This document shows, in pieces, positions 46,176 through 55,530 of a DNA stretch of 64,000 bases. Origin of the DNA: UBA961 sp049426725. GTDB lineage: Bacteria > Bacteroidota > Ignavibacteria > Kapaibacteriales > UBA961. The first letter of the stretch is position 1; each line of letters opens with the position of its first letter. The position numbers and the translations under genes are program-made. Location of the stretch: assembly GCA_049426725.1 (NCBI GenBank), contig JBMSYN010000007.1:1-64000 (forward strand), given 5' to 3'. The notes below the pieces were generated by a model. The model did not search any database. It was not told the DNA's origin and saw only the letters and a program-made list of their open reading frames with translations.

Positions 46176-47012
46176 TTATTTTCTTTTACGAACAATAAGA
46201 TCGGTTGACTTTTTCTTCTTCTTGCGAGTCTTCAAGCCTTTTGCAAGCTGACCCCAAGGTGAGCGTGGATGCTGGCGTCCACCACCGGACTTGGATCTAC
46301 CTTCTCCACCACCCATCGGGTGATCAATCGGGTTCATCGCCATACCGCGCGTCTGTGGGCGAACTCCCAACCAACGCATGCGTCCCGCCTTTCCATAAAG
46401 AATATTCTCGTGATCTGAATTTCCTACAACACCCAATGTTGCCATGCAAGACTGAGGTACTTTTCTGATTTCACCTGATGGCAACTTTACCTGAGCCATA
46501 CCACCATCAAAACCAACAAGCTGAGCACCTGTACCGGCACTGCGAACCATCTGTCCACCCTTTCCGGGCTTCATTTCAACATTGTGTATGAACATACCAA
46601 CAGGAATTTTTTCCATCGGTAATGCATTGCCATCTTGAAGATCTGCATTTGGTCCGGACATTACTTTCTGTCCAACCTTTAATTTGTTGGGAGCCAAAAT
46701 ATATGCCAACTCTCCATCTTCATAACGCAATAATGCAATGCGGCAAGTACGATTCGGATCATATTGAATGCTCATGACTTCAGCTGAAATTCCATGCTTT
46801 CTGCGCTTGAAATCTATGATGCGATATTTCTGCTTATGCCCGCCACCTCTATGTCTGGAGGTGATGCGTCCGGTATTATTGCGTCCACCACTCTTCTTCT
46901 TAGGAACAAGAAGTGATTTTTCTGGTTGCGCTCCAGGTGTGATTTCAGAAAATGAACTCACTGAGTAAAAGCGCGTACCGGGCGTAATCGGTTTGAGAAT
47001 TCTTAAAGCCAT
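46176..47012 (-). CDS. rplB: 50S ribosomal protein L2
   Basis: 278 residues, close to the usual 273-277. It has GGRNNTGRITSRHRGGGHKQ, VHNVEMKPGKGG-like wording at HNVEMKPGKGGQMVRSAGT, and the C-terminal RPQTRGMAMNPIDHPMGGGE containing the conserved His near the peptidyl transferase centre. Confidence 0.98.
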   Translation of the reverse strand: MALRILKPITPGTRFYSVSSFSEITPGAQPEKSLLVPKKKSGGRNNTGRITSRHRGGGHKQKYRIIDFKRRKHGISAEVMSIQYDPNRTCRIALLRYEDGELAYILAPNKLKVGQKVMSGPNADLQDGNALPMEKIPVGMFIHNVEMKPGKGGQMVRSAGTGAQLVGFDGGMAQVKLPSGEIRKVPQSCMATLGVVGNSDHENILYGKAGRMRWLGVRPQTRGMAMNPIDHPMGGGEGRSKSGGGRQHPRSPWGQLAKGLKTRKKKKKSTDLIVRKRK

Positions 47013-47026
47013 TGTCTATCTCGAAA

Positions 47027-47332
47027 TTAATCTTCAGTATTACCTTCACCACCAACTAAGTCGATGCTATAACCTGGTGCAAGCGTCACATAAGCCTTCT
47101 TACGAAGTGGTGTCGCACCACGCATCAAACCACGTCTTGTAAAACGAGTTTTGTTCTTGCCTTTCACATTCACCGTGCGAACAGAAGAAACCTTCACATC
47201 ATAAAGACGCTCAATGGCTGCCTTGATCTGGATTTTATTCGCATCTGTCGTCACTTCAAAAGCATATTGCTGCTTCTCTGCAAGCATCGCCGCTTTCTCT
47301 GTGAGCATCGGACGTTTAATTACTGTAATCAT
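47027..47332 (-). CDS. rplW: 50S ribosomal protein L23
   Basis: 101 residues. It contains IKRPMLTEKAAMLAEKQQYA, IKAAIERLYDVKVSSVRTV and the KAYVTLAPGYSIDL strand. It sits at the exit tunnel and docks trigger factor and SRP. Confidence 0.96.
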   Translation of the reverse strand: MITVIKRPMLTEKAAMLAEKQQYAFEVTTDANKIQIKAAIERLYDVKVSSVRTVNVKGKNKTRFTRRGLMRGATPLRKKAYVTLAPGYSIDLVGGEGNTED

Positions 47333-47358
47333 CGTTCTTTTGCCTAATTACTTCAGCA

Positions 47359-47979
47359 TTAAAAAGTTTGTACCAGATCCTGCAAGGCTTCCTTGCAAAG
47401 AATGATATTCTTGTGATTCAAAATGTCATAGGTGGAGGCAATAGTCGCAGGCAATGTTTTCACGCCCGGAATATTTCTTGCTGACATCACTACATTGACA
47501 TCTGAATCTTTTAACATGATGAGTGATTTCTGTCCATTGATATTCAATGCCTTCAATACACCAACCATGTTTTTGGTTTTGATCTCATCAAACCCAAGTC
47601 CTTCAACCACGAGAAGATTTTCTTCACGAACACGCAATGACAAAGCTGACTTACGTGCCAATTTTTTCATCTGCGCAGGAAGATATTGCTTGTAGAGATG
47701 AGGCCTTGGTCCGTGAATTGTTCCACCACCAACCCATACAGGTGAACGGCTTGAACCTGCTCTCGCAGTGCCACGACCTTTTTGTTTCCATGGCTTCTTA
47801 CCACCACCTCTTACCTCAGATCTAACCTTGGTTTTGGCTGTGCCTTGTCTTTGATTTGCCAAGTATGCTTTGACCGCAAGGTACATTGCATGCTCACTTG
47901 GCTCTACATTGAATACCTCTTCAGGTAATTCTACCTGGCCGGTCACAGATCCGTTTTTTCCGTATACATTTACGAGCAT
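47359..47979 (-). CDS. rplD: 50S ribosomal protein L4
   Basis: 206 residues. The tunnel loop is RSEVRGGGKKPWKQKGRGTA followed by GSSRSPVWVGGGTIHGPRP; the rest is the conserved globular domain with ILNHKNIILCKEAL. In E. coli L4 represses the S10 operon; no such leader structure was identified here. Confidence 0.97.
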   Translation of the reverse strand: MLVNVYGKNGSVTGQVELPEEVFNVEPSEHAMYLAVKAYLANQRQGTAKTKVRSEVRGGGKKPWKQKGRGTARAGSSRSPVWVGGGTIHGPRPHLYKQYLPAQMKKLARKSALSLRVREENLLVVEGLGFDEIKTKNMVGVLKALNINGQKSLIMLKDSDVNVVMSARNIPGVKTLPATIASTYDILNHKNIILCKEALQDLVQTF

Positions 47980-47990
47980 TGTTCTATACC

Positions 47991-48608
47991 TTACAGCTTC
48001 ACAATTTCTACTATGGAATTAATTGCACCGGGAATGCTTCCTTTTATCACAAGCAAATTTTGCTCCGGCATGATATCAAGCACTTCGAGATTTCGAATGC
48101 TGATTCTTGTACCACCCATACGACCCGCCATGCGCATACCCTTGAAAACTCTCGAAGGATATGATGATGAACCGATGGATCCTGGAGCACGCTCGCGATC
48201 CGATTGTCCATGAGATGTACCGCCAACACCACCAAAGTGATGTCTTTTCATAACACCCTGGAAACCACGACCTTTAGAGGTTCCGGAAACTTTCACCATG
48301 TCGCCAATCTTAAGAATGCTGTCCACTGTTACAGTTTCACCTGGTGCAACTGTCACATTGTCCAATCTGAATTCTTTGATATGACGCTTCGGTGCCAAAC
48401 CTGCCTTCTTGAAATGTCCGGCAAGTGGCTGGGATACCTTGCGCTCCGCTATGTCTCCATAACCGAGCTGAACGGCAGTATATCCGTCTTTATCTATGGT
48501 GCGGACTTGCACTACGGCACATGGTCCGGCTTCGATGACTGTACAGGGCACATATTCACCGTTCTCGCTGAATATGCTCGTCATGCCCAATTTTCGACCT
48601 AATAGCAT
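47991..48608 (-). CDS. rplC: 50S ribosomal protein L3
   Basis: 205 residues. It begins MLLGRKLGMTSIFSENGEYV and includes GTSKGRGFQGVMKRHHFGG and GSSYPSRVFKGMRMAGRMGG. It organises the region close to the peptidyl transferase centre. Confidence 0.98.
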   Translation of the reverse strand: MLLGRKLGMTSIFSENGEYVPCTVIEAGPCAVVQVRTIDKDGYTAVQLGYGDIAERKVSQPLAGHFKKAGLAPKRHIKEFRLDNVTVAPGETVTVDSILKIGDMVKVSGTSKGRGFQGVMKRHHFGGVGGTSHGQSDRERAPGSIGSSSYPSRVFKGMRMAGRMGGTRISIRNLEVLDIMPEQNLLVIKGSIPGAINSIVEIVKL

Positions 48609-48621
48609 CTTGTCTTTCTCC

Positions 48622-48930
48622 TTAGACCTTTACCTCGACATCAACACCTGCTGGAAGCTCCAAACGCATCAACGCGTCAATCGTGCGTTGCGTCGAGCTG
48701 AAGATATCTATCAGACGCTTATGAACTCGCGCCTCAAACTGCTCGCGCGATTTTTTATCAACGTGTGGCGAGCGCAAAACCGTGTACACGGTCTTTTCCG
48801 TTGGTAACGGAATCGGACCGGATACTACCGCTCCTGTTTGCTTTATAGTGCGAACAATACGCTCGGACGATTTATCAATTAGGTTGTGATCGTACGATTT
48901 AAGTTTGATACGAATCCTTTGGGTTGCCAC
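48622..48930 (-). CDS. rpsJ: 30S ribosomal protein S10 (GTG start)
   Basis: 102 residues from GTG 48930, which is 9 nt after AAGG and gives MATQRIRIKLKSYDHNLIDK, the family start. A GTG six bases upstream is too close to the ribosome site. IPLPTEKTVYTVLRSPHVDK is the conserved loop that binds NusB during antitermination. It heads the S10 operon, after the hairpin at 48967-48995. Confidence 0.96.
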   Translation of the reverse strand: MATQRIRIKLKSYDHNLIDKSSERIVRTIKQTGAVVSGPIPLPTEKTVYTVLRSPHVDKKSREQFEARVHKRLIDIFSSTQRTIDALMRLELPAGVDVEVKV

Positions 48931-48966
48931 GCTCACGTACCTTCAAAAAAAATGAGAGACAAAAGA

Positions 48967-48995
48967 GGGTAGGGATGATACATTCATCCCTACCC
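48967..48995 (-). terminator. Strong hairpin between tuf and rpsJ
   Basis: A perfect 12-bp stem, GGGTAGGGATGA with TCATCCCTACCC, and a TACAT loop. Read on the minus strand, a U-rich stretch (TCTTTTGTC and then eight Ts) follows. It lies 10 bp after the tuf stop codon. It should end most str-operon transcripts, or act as an attenuator for the S10 operon. Confidence 0.88.
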
Positions 48996-49005
48996 CACGG
49001 TACAT

Positions 49006-50214
49006 TTATTCAATAATCTTCGTTACAACACCTGCGCCTACAGTACGACCGCCTTCGCGAATAGCGAAACGAAGTCCTTCTTCCATAGCGACTGGTGTAA
49101 TGAGCTCTACTACAAGATTGTCAAGGTTGTCACCAGGCATAACCATCTCTGTTCCTGAAGGAAGAGATGCAACACCTGTCACATCAGTTGTACGGAAATA
49201 AAACTGAGGACGATATCCATTGAAAAACGGAGTATGACGACCACCTTCATCTTTTGTCAAAACATAAACCTGCGCATTGAACTTGTGGTGAGGTGTGATT
49301 GATCCTGTTTTCGCAAGAACCATTCCACGCTCAATCTCTGCTTTGTCAACACCACGAAGCAAAAGACCAACATTGTCACCTGCAACTCCTTGATCAAGAA
49401 GCTTGCGGAACATTTCAATACCGGTAACTGTGGTTTTCTTCTGAAGACCAAAACCTACCAATTCAACTTCCTCGTTCACATTGACGATACCGCGCTCAAC
49501 ACGACCTGTCGCAACTGTACCACGACCTGTGATTGAGAACACATCTTCAACTGGCATGAGGAATGGCTTATCTGTATCACGAACTGGTGTTGGGATATAA
49601 CTATCAACGGCATCCATGAGGTCATAGATTGGCTTCAAACGTGGATCATCAACCGGTACATCATCTGAAGTACCTGCATCAAGACCTTGAAGCGCTGAAC
49701 CTTTGATGATTGGAATATCATCACCTGGGAATTCATACTTGGAGAGGAGTTCACGAACTTCAAGCTCAACGAGGTCCAACAATTCTGGATCTGCGATGTC
49801 AACTTTATTCATGAACACAACGATACGAGGAACACCAACCTGACGAGCAAGAAGAATGTGCTCGCGTGTTTGAGGCATAGGTCCGTCTGTACCTGCAACC
49901 ACAAGGATTGCACCGTCCATCTGAGCTGCACCTGTGATCATGTTCTTCACATAATCGGCGTGACCTGGGCAGTCAACGTGTGCATAGTGACGGTTAGCTG
50001 TTTCATACTCCACGTGAGCGGTATTAATGGTAATTCCACGTGCCTTCTCTTCGGGAGCATTGTCAATTGAATCATACGAACGCTTTGCAGACAGACCGGA
50101 CTTAGCCAATGCCATCGTAATCGCTGCAGTGAGCGTTGTTTTGCCGTGGTCAACGTGGCCAATTGTGCCGATATTGACGTGCGGCTTCGACCTTTCAAAT
50201 TTCTCTTTTGCCAT
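49006..50214 (-). CDS. tuf: Elongation factor Tu
   Basis: 402 residues. GTPase motifs are GHVDHGKTTL (residue 19), DCPGHADYVKNM (near 82), and NKVD (near 137) in place of the commoner NKCD. Domains 2 and 3 are intact through RFAIREGGRTVGAGVV. It delivers aminoacyl-tRNA to the ribosome. One tuf copy is present, last in the str operon. ATG 50214 has AGGTG upstream. Confidence 0.98.
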   Translation of the reverse strand: MAKEKFERSKPHVNIGTIGHVDHGKTTLTAAITMALAKSGLSAKRSYDSIDNAPEEKARGITINTAHVEYETANRHYAHVDCPGHADYVKNMITGAAQMDGAILVVAGTDGPMPQTREHILLARQVGVPRIVVFMNKVDIADPELLDLVELEVRELLSKYEFPGDDIPIIKGSALQGLDAGTSDDVPVDDPRLKPIYDLMDAVDSYIPTPVRDTDKPFLMPVEDVFSITGRGTVATGRVERGIVNVNEEVELVGFGLQKKTTVTGIEMFRKLLDQGVAGDNVGLLLRGVDKAEIERGMVLAKTGSITPHHKFNAQVYVLTKDEGGRHTPFFNGYRPQFYFRTTDVTGVASLPSGTEMVMPGDNLDNLVVELITPVAMEEGLRFAIREGGRTVGAGVVTKIIE

Positions 50215-50269
50215 AGTGCACCTAATCGTGATAACTATATGTTATGAAAAATTGCTGTCGCTATGCTGT

Positions 50270-52327
50270 TTAATACTGCTTCAGCGTCGTAGGCTCGTAG
50301 TGTGAGAAGATCATTGTATAAGATCCTCTGCCTTGTGTCATGGATCGAAGTTTGGTCACATAACCAAACATTTCACTCAATGGCACAGAAGCTCTCACGC
50401 CCTGCGAGCTACCCTTTTGCGTAATCTCTTCAATCTTGCCTCTTCTGGAATTCAAATCGGCGATTACTTCACCAACATATTCCATCGGAGCTATTGCTTC
50501 TACTGCGAATACAGGTTCCAACAATGTTGGCTGAGCCAATCCAATGGCTTCTCTCACTGCATTTGCAACCGCAACCTTGCAAGCTATATCAGTTGTCTCT
50601 CCTTCTCGAATGCCGACATCAGTTATTTCAACTGTTATATCCACAATTGGATATCCGGCAATGGGACCTACACTCAATGATTCCTTGGCACTTACCTGCA
50701 ATGCTTCAAGCAATACAGCAGGCATCTTCGGAAGATTCTCTCCCAGCAAAACAATATTGCCGGCTCCGGAATCAGATGGCCGCAATGCTACGGACACCTT
50801 CGCATATTGATTCTTGGTTCCAATCTGCTTGTCAAACTCAACTTCACCGGTTGAAGATCCAAGAATCGTTTCTCTGTAAGCAACCTGCGGCTTGCCAACT
50901 CTCGTCGCAACACCGAACTCACGCTTGAGTCTGTCAACCACGATGTCCAAATGCAATTCGCCAACACCACTGATGATGATCTGACCACTATCCTGGTCAT
51001 TGTTGAATTGAAATGTTGGATCTTCATCTGCAAGTCTGGCTAATGCATCTAACATTTTTGCCTGATCTGCCGTCGATTTTGCTTCAATCGACTGATTGAT
51101 CACAGGTTCAAGAAAACTGATTTTTTCAAAGAGCACTTGTTTGTCTTGATGACACAATGTGTCACCGGTCTTGGTTAATTTCAACCCGGGCAAAGCTACT
51201 ATCTCACCAGCTTCGCATGATGTTAATTCATCACGCTTATTTGCCTGCATTCTGAGAATCTTTTGTACTCGTTCTCGCTTTCCAAGCGAAGCATTGTATA
51301 TCATGTCTCCAACTTTTAGCGATCCGGAATACACTCGTATGAATGTCAATCGACCTACATACACATCTGTCAATACTTTGAATGCAAGAGCAGAAAATGG
51401 CTCAGAGGATGATGGCTTTCTCTCAATGACTTTCTCTGAATTTACAGGATCAAATCCTTTCACAATTCCTCTGTCAATTGGAGATGGTAAATATCTCGTA
51501 ACTGAATCCAATACTTGCTGAACGCCTTTGTTCTTAAATGAAGAACCACAACATACAGGCAAGAATGTGGAAGATATCACCGCAGCTCTGATCGAAGCAA
51601 TCAATTCTTCTTCTGAAATTTCTTCTCCACCAAAATACTTTTCAAGTAAAGCATCATTGGTTTCTGCAATCGACTCAATCAAAAATGCTCTCGCATCATC
51701 TGCTTGAGTTTTCATCGCTTCGGGGATTTCTCTCTCTTCAAAATTGTTGAGATCCTGTGCATCACTCCTGAAATGTAAATACTTCATAGTGATAAGATCA
51801 ATAATGCCGGCGAATTCATCGGCACTTCCAACAGGTATGAAAATTGGAACGGGCTTCGCTCCCAAAATCTCGCGAATCGACTCAACTGCTTTTTCAAAAT
51901 CAGCACCAATTCTGTCCATCTTGTTGATGTATACTATCCTCGGTACTCCAAATTGATCCGCCTGCCTCCAAACTGTCTCTGATTGTGGCTCAACTCCGGC
52001 AACTGCACAAAATACGGCAACCGCTCCATCAAGCACTCTCAAAGATCTCTGCACTTCAGCTGTAAAATCAACATGACCGGGCGTATCTATGATGTTGATC
52101 TGATGACCATGCCAATAGCATGTGGTCGCAGCAGATGTTATCGTGATACCTCTTTCTCGCTCCTGATCCATGTAATCCATGAAAGCCGTGCCTTCATGAA
52201 CCTCTCCCATCTTGTGGAGAGAACCGGAATAAAAGAGAATACGCTCGGTAGTTGTCGTCTTGCCTGCATCAATGTGAGCTATGATGCCTATATTTCTATA
52301 CTTATCCAGCTCAATTGTGCGCGACAT
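50270..52327 (-). CDS. fusA: Divergent second EF-G, probable ribosome-recycling type (EF-G2-like)
   Basis: 685 residues. The GTPase domain is canonical: AHIDAGKTTTTERILFYSG, DQERERGITITSAATTCYW, DTPGHVDF, NKMD. Domain IV is not: it lacks the QxGGxGQY/F and GGVIPxEYIPAV motifs of translocating EF-G and instead reads QIGTKNQYAKVSV, then GPIAGYPIVDITVEITDVG and ADLNSRRGKIEEITQKGSS. This pattern recalls mitochondrial EFG2 and spirochaete EF-G2, which work in ribosome recycling with RRF and not in translocation. That role is inferred. It lies between rpsG and tuf, the normal fusA place. Confidence 0.85.
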   Translation of the reverse strand: MSRTIELDKYRNIGIIAHIDAGKTTTTERILFYSGSLHKMGEVHEGTAFMDYMDQERERGITITSAATTCYWHGHQINIIDTPGHVDFTAEVQRSLRVLDGAVAVFCAVAGVEPQSETVWRQADQFGVPRIVYINKMDRIGADFEKAVESIREILGAKPVPIFIPVGSADEFAGIIDLITMKYLHFRSDAQDLNNFEEREIPEAMKTQADDARAFLIESIAETNDALLEKYFGGEEISEEELIASIRAAVISSTFLPVCCGSSFKNKGVQQVLDSVTRYLPSPIDRGIVKGFDPVNSEKVIERKPSSSEPFSALAFKVLTDVYVGRLTFIRVYSGSLKVGDMIYNASLGKRERVQKILRMQANKRDELTSCEAGEIVALPGLKLTKTGDTLCHQDKQVLFEKISFLEPVINQSIEAKSTADQAKMLDALARLADEDPTFQFNNDQDSGQIIISGVGELHLDIVVDRLKREFGVATRVGKPQVAYRETILGSSTGEVEFDKQIGTKNQYAKVSVALRPSDSGAGNIVLLGENLPKMPAVLLEALQVSAKESLSVGPIAGYPIVDITVEITDVGIREGETTDIACKVAVANAVREAIGLAQPTLLEPVFAVEAIAPMEYVGEVIADLNSRRGKIEEITQKGSSQGVRASVPLSEMFGYVTKLRSMTQGRGSYTMIFSHYEPTTLKQY

Positions 52328-52376
52328 AGTTTACAGCGCTACCAGGGTTAAATTGACAAAGAACGAATACTATTTC

Positions 52377-52844
52377 TTACCACTTGAAATGTGCAAATGC
52401 TTTGTTTGCCTCAGCCATTCTATGCACATCATCACGCTTCTTTACTGATGAACCTTCACCATTCGCCGCTGCCATCAATTCTGAAGCAAGACGAGAAGCC
52501 ATTGATTTGTCACGACGCTCAGATGCATATAACTTTAACCAACGAATGGCAAGTGCTATGCGACGCTCTTCGCGTACTTCAACAGGTACTTGATATGTCG
52601 CTCCACCTACACGGCGTGAACGAACTTCAATGGCAGGAGAAACATTGCTCAATGCCTTGCGAAACACCTCAATCGGATCCTGCTTCATCTTGTCAGCAAT
52701 GATGTCAAAAGCATTGTAGACCAAATTGCGCGCAGTGTTCTTCTTACCTTGAATCATCACTTTGTTGATGAATCTTGATACCATCACGTCATTAAAACGT
52801 GGATCAGGCACCGCATATCGTTTCTCTGCTCTTTTCTTTCTCAT
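52377..52844 (-). CDS. rpsG: 30S ribosomal protein S7
   Basis: 155 residues. It starts MRKKRAEKRYAVPDPRFNDV and contains FRKALSNVSPAIEVRSRRVG and YQVPVEVREERRIALAIRWL. It initiates assembly of the small-subunit head. It follows rpsL by 30 bp. Confidence 0.97.
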   Translation of the reverse strand: MRKKRAEKRYAVPDPRFNDVMVSRFINKVMIQGKKNTARNLVYNAFDIIADKMKQDPIEVFRKALSNVSPAIEVRSRRVGGATYQVPVEVREERRIALAIRWLKLYASERRDKSMASRLASELMAAANGEGSSVKKRDDVHRMAEANKAFAHFKW

Positions 52845-52874
52845 ATATCTTTCTCTGGCTTATTCGATTCTCAA

Positions 52875-53261
52875 TTATTTACTACCTGCCGGCTTTGGAC
52901 GCTTTGCTCCATACTTGGAACGCGCCTGCATACGATCCTTCACTCCCTGTGTATCTGCCGCACCACGAACAATGTGATAACGAACACCCGGAAGATCCTT
53001 CACACGACCACCACGAATCAATACAATCGAGTGCTCTTGAAGATTATGCCCCTCACCGGGGATATATGCAATCACTTCAAATTGATTTGTCAAGCGAACC
53101 TTCGCCACTTTGCGCAATGCAGAATTCGGCTTCTTCGGTGTTGTTGTATACACGCGAGTACAAACTCCACGGCGCTGAGGGCAACTGGCAAGTGCCGGAG
53201 ATTTACTTTTCTCCACCAACTTTTTGCGACCTTTTCTTACAAGTTGACTAATCGTAGGCAC
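52875..53261 (-). CDS. rpsL: 30S ribosomal protein S12 (GTG start)
   Basis: 128 residues from GTG 53261, 8 nt after AAGGA, giving the family start MPTISQLVRKGRKKL. A frame to 53333 adds an unrelated leader. The decoding loop TTPKKPNSALRKVAKVRL keeps the Lys residues whose change gives streptomycin resistance, and LIRGGRVKDLPGVRYH holds the usual modified Asp site. It follows the first EF-G gene by 111 bp. Confidence 0.96.
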   Translation of the reverse strand: MPTISQLVRKGRKKLVEKSKSPALASCPQRRGVCTRVYTTTPKKPNSALRKVAKVRLTNQFEVIAYIPGEGHNLQEHSIVLIRGGRVKDLPGVRYHIVRGAADTQGVKDRMQARSKYGAKRPKPAGSK

Positions 53262-53372
53262 GAATATATTCCTTACAAACTTCGTTTTTAAGCCAATGTC
53301 GGCGCTTTTTCGCATTTCCGACAGAGCTTGCAAAACTACACAAAATGTTAATAACCACCAAACTTTATTTTT

Positions 53373-55466
53373 TTATCTGCCTTCTGCGCGCTTTTGCTGA
53401 TGTGCTTTAACCATCTCATCTTGCACATTCTTAGGCACTTGAGCATATCGCAAGAATTCCATTGAAAACTCGCCTTTTCCTTGAGTTACGGAACGCAAGT
53501 CGGTTGAATAACCAAACATTTCGCTCAATGGAACTTCAGCTTCAACAACTACATATCCGGCATCCATTGTAGCACCAACGATAACGCCACGACGCTGATT
53601 GATTTGTCCAATCGCAACACCTTGGAATTCTTCCGGTGCACTAATTTCCAATTTCATGATCGGCTCAAGAATAACCGGCTTAGCTTTCATGTATGCTTCA
53701 CGGAATGCAGCAATCGAAGCAACTTTAAATGCCATTTCAGAAGAGTCAACTGGGTGATCTGCACCGTCATTGATCGTTACGCGAACACCAACAACAGGCT
53801 GACCAATCAATGAACCTTCAACGATTGCATCACGGAACCCTTTATCGCAAGCAGGAATATATTCACGAGGAATAACACCACCCACAATGTCATCAACGAA
53901 TTCATAAGTCTCAACTGCATCTGTTGGCAATGGCTCAAGGAAACCTGCAACACGTGCAAATTGACCCGATCCACCTGTTTGCTTTTTATGAGTATAGTTG
54001 AAATCTGAATTTGAGGTGATCGCTTCACGGAATGCCACTTTGGGTCTTCCAACATTCACTTCGCAATTATATTCACGCTTAATACGCTCGATATAAATTT
54101 CAAGATGCAATTCACCCATTCCCTTGATGATTGTCTCACCACTTTCCTCATCACGATATACACGGAATGTAGGATCTTCTTTGGTAAAACGATTCAAAGC
54201 CTTGGAGAAATTTACTTGACCTGATTTTTCTTTTGGACTTACAGCAAGCTCGATAACCGGCTCAGGAACAAACATGGATGTCATCGTTACATTCATGTTG
54301 CCATCTGTAAATGTATCGCCCGATGCACAGTCAATACCGAACATCGCAACGATTTGTCCCGGACCCACTTCATCGATATCATGCATCTCATCAGCATGCA
54401 TACGAACAAGTCTCGGAACTTTAACGCGCTTACCATTGGACATATTGGTGATCATGTCACCCTTCTTCACGCCACCTTGATAAATACGCATATATGTAAG
54501 CTGACCAAAACGACCATCCTCAAGCTTGAATGCCAAGCCAACAAATGGTTTTGCTCTCTCAGCAATCAATTCAACTTTTGCTTCATTTTTGTCTTGATCC
54601 AAACCTTCATTCTTCACATCTTTCGGAGCTGGCAAAAACATTCCAACTGCATCAAGCAAAACTTGAACGCCTTTGTTCTTCATCGCTGAACCGCAATACA
54701 AAGGAGTAATGCTCAAATTGATTGTCTCACGACGAATGATTGGAATCAATTCCTCTGCAGTGACTTCTTCTTCCATCAAAAACTTTTCTGCAATTGTATC
54801 ATCAAAATCAGACAATGCTTCAACCATTGCATGACGACGCTTCTTTGCTTCTTCAACATATTCTGCAGGAATATCTTCTTTGCGAATATTCTCTCCATTG
54901 TCACCGTCAAAGAATATTGCATTCATGTGAAGAAGATCCACAACACCGGCAAATCTATCTTCCAATCCCATAGGGAATGTCATGACAACCGGACGATGAT
55001 TCAACTTCTCACGCAATTGCTCGGCAACACGATCAGGATTGGAACCGGAACGATCAATCTTGTTCACGAATGCCAATCTTGGAACATTATATCTTCTCAT
55101 CTGACGATCAACAGTGATCGACTGACTCTGCACACCCGCAACACCACATAATACCAATACCGCGCCATCAAGAACACGCAATGCTCTCTCAACCTCAACA
55201 GTAAAGTCAACGTGACCGGGAGTGTCAATCAAATTAATTTCATAATCACCCCAGGTGCAGTATGTGGCCGCAGACTGAATGGTAATACCCTTTTCTCTCT
55301 CGAGATCCATGGAGTCCATCGTGGCACCCACACCCGACTTTCCTCTCACTTCCTCAATTTTGTGGATCTTACCTGTATAGAACAAAATGCGCTCGCTGAG
55401 CGTGGTCTTGCCCGAATCAATGTGGGCTGAAATACCAATATTCCGAACTTTTGAGATGTCTGACAT
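53373..55466 (-). CDS. fusA: Elongation factor G, translocase type (EF-G1/spdEFG1-like)
   Basis: 697 residues. GTPase motifs are AHIDSGKTTLSERILFYTG, MDLEREKGITIQSAATYCTW, DTPGHVDF and NKIDRSGSNP. Domain IV keeps KKQTGGSGQFARV and GGVIPREYIPACDKGFRD, needed for translocation. The LEREKGITIQSAATY wording (rather than EQERGITITSAATT) resembles mitochondrial EFG1 and the spirochaete/planctomycete/deltaproteobacterial EFG1 class. It is encoded upstream of rpsL instead of after rpsG, so the str operon has a duplicated factor gene. An upstream region with a hairpin and DnaA-box-like motifs precedes it. Confidence 0.93.
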   Translation of the reverse strand: MSDISKVRNIGISAHIDSGKTTLSERILFYTGKIHKIEEVRGKSGVGATMDSMDLEREKGITIQSAATYCTWGDYEINLIDTPGHVDFTVEVERALRVLDGAVLVLCGVAGVQSQSITVDRQMRRYNVPRLAFVNKIDRSGSNPDRVAEQLREKLNHRPVVMTFPMGLEDRFAGVVDLLHMNAIFFDGDNGENIRKEDIPAEYVEEAKKRRHAMVEALSDFDDTIAEKFLMEEEVTAEELIPIIRRETINLSITPLYCGSAMKNKGVQVLLDAVGMFLPAPKDVKNEGLDQDKNEAKVELIAERAKPFVGLAFKLEDGRFGQLTYMRIYQGGVKKGDMITNMSNGKRVKVPRLVRMHADEMHDIDEVGPGQIVAMFGIDCASGDTFTDGNMNVTMTSMFVPEPVIELAVSPKEKSGQVNFSKALNRFTKEDPTFRVYRDEESGETIIKGMGELHLEIYIERIKREYNCEVNVGRPKVAFREAITSNSDFNYTHKKQTGGSGQFARVAGFLEPLPTDAVETYEFVDDIVGGVIPREYIPACDKGFRDAIVEGSLIGQPVVGVRVTINDGADHPVDSSEMAFKVASIAAFREAYMKAKPVILEPIMKLEISAPEEFQGVAIGQINQRRGVIVGATMDAGYVVVEAEVPLSEMFGYSTDLRSVTQGKGEFSMEFLRYAQVPKNVQDEMVKAHQQKRAEGR

Positions 55467-55530
55467 AGCTGTCTAAACCTACCGCAATAGAATATTTATG
55501 AAGATGTTTACTTATCTAAATTGAACGATT

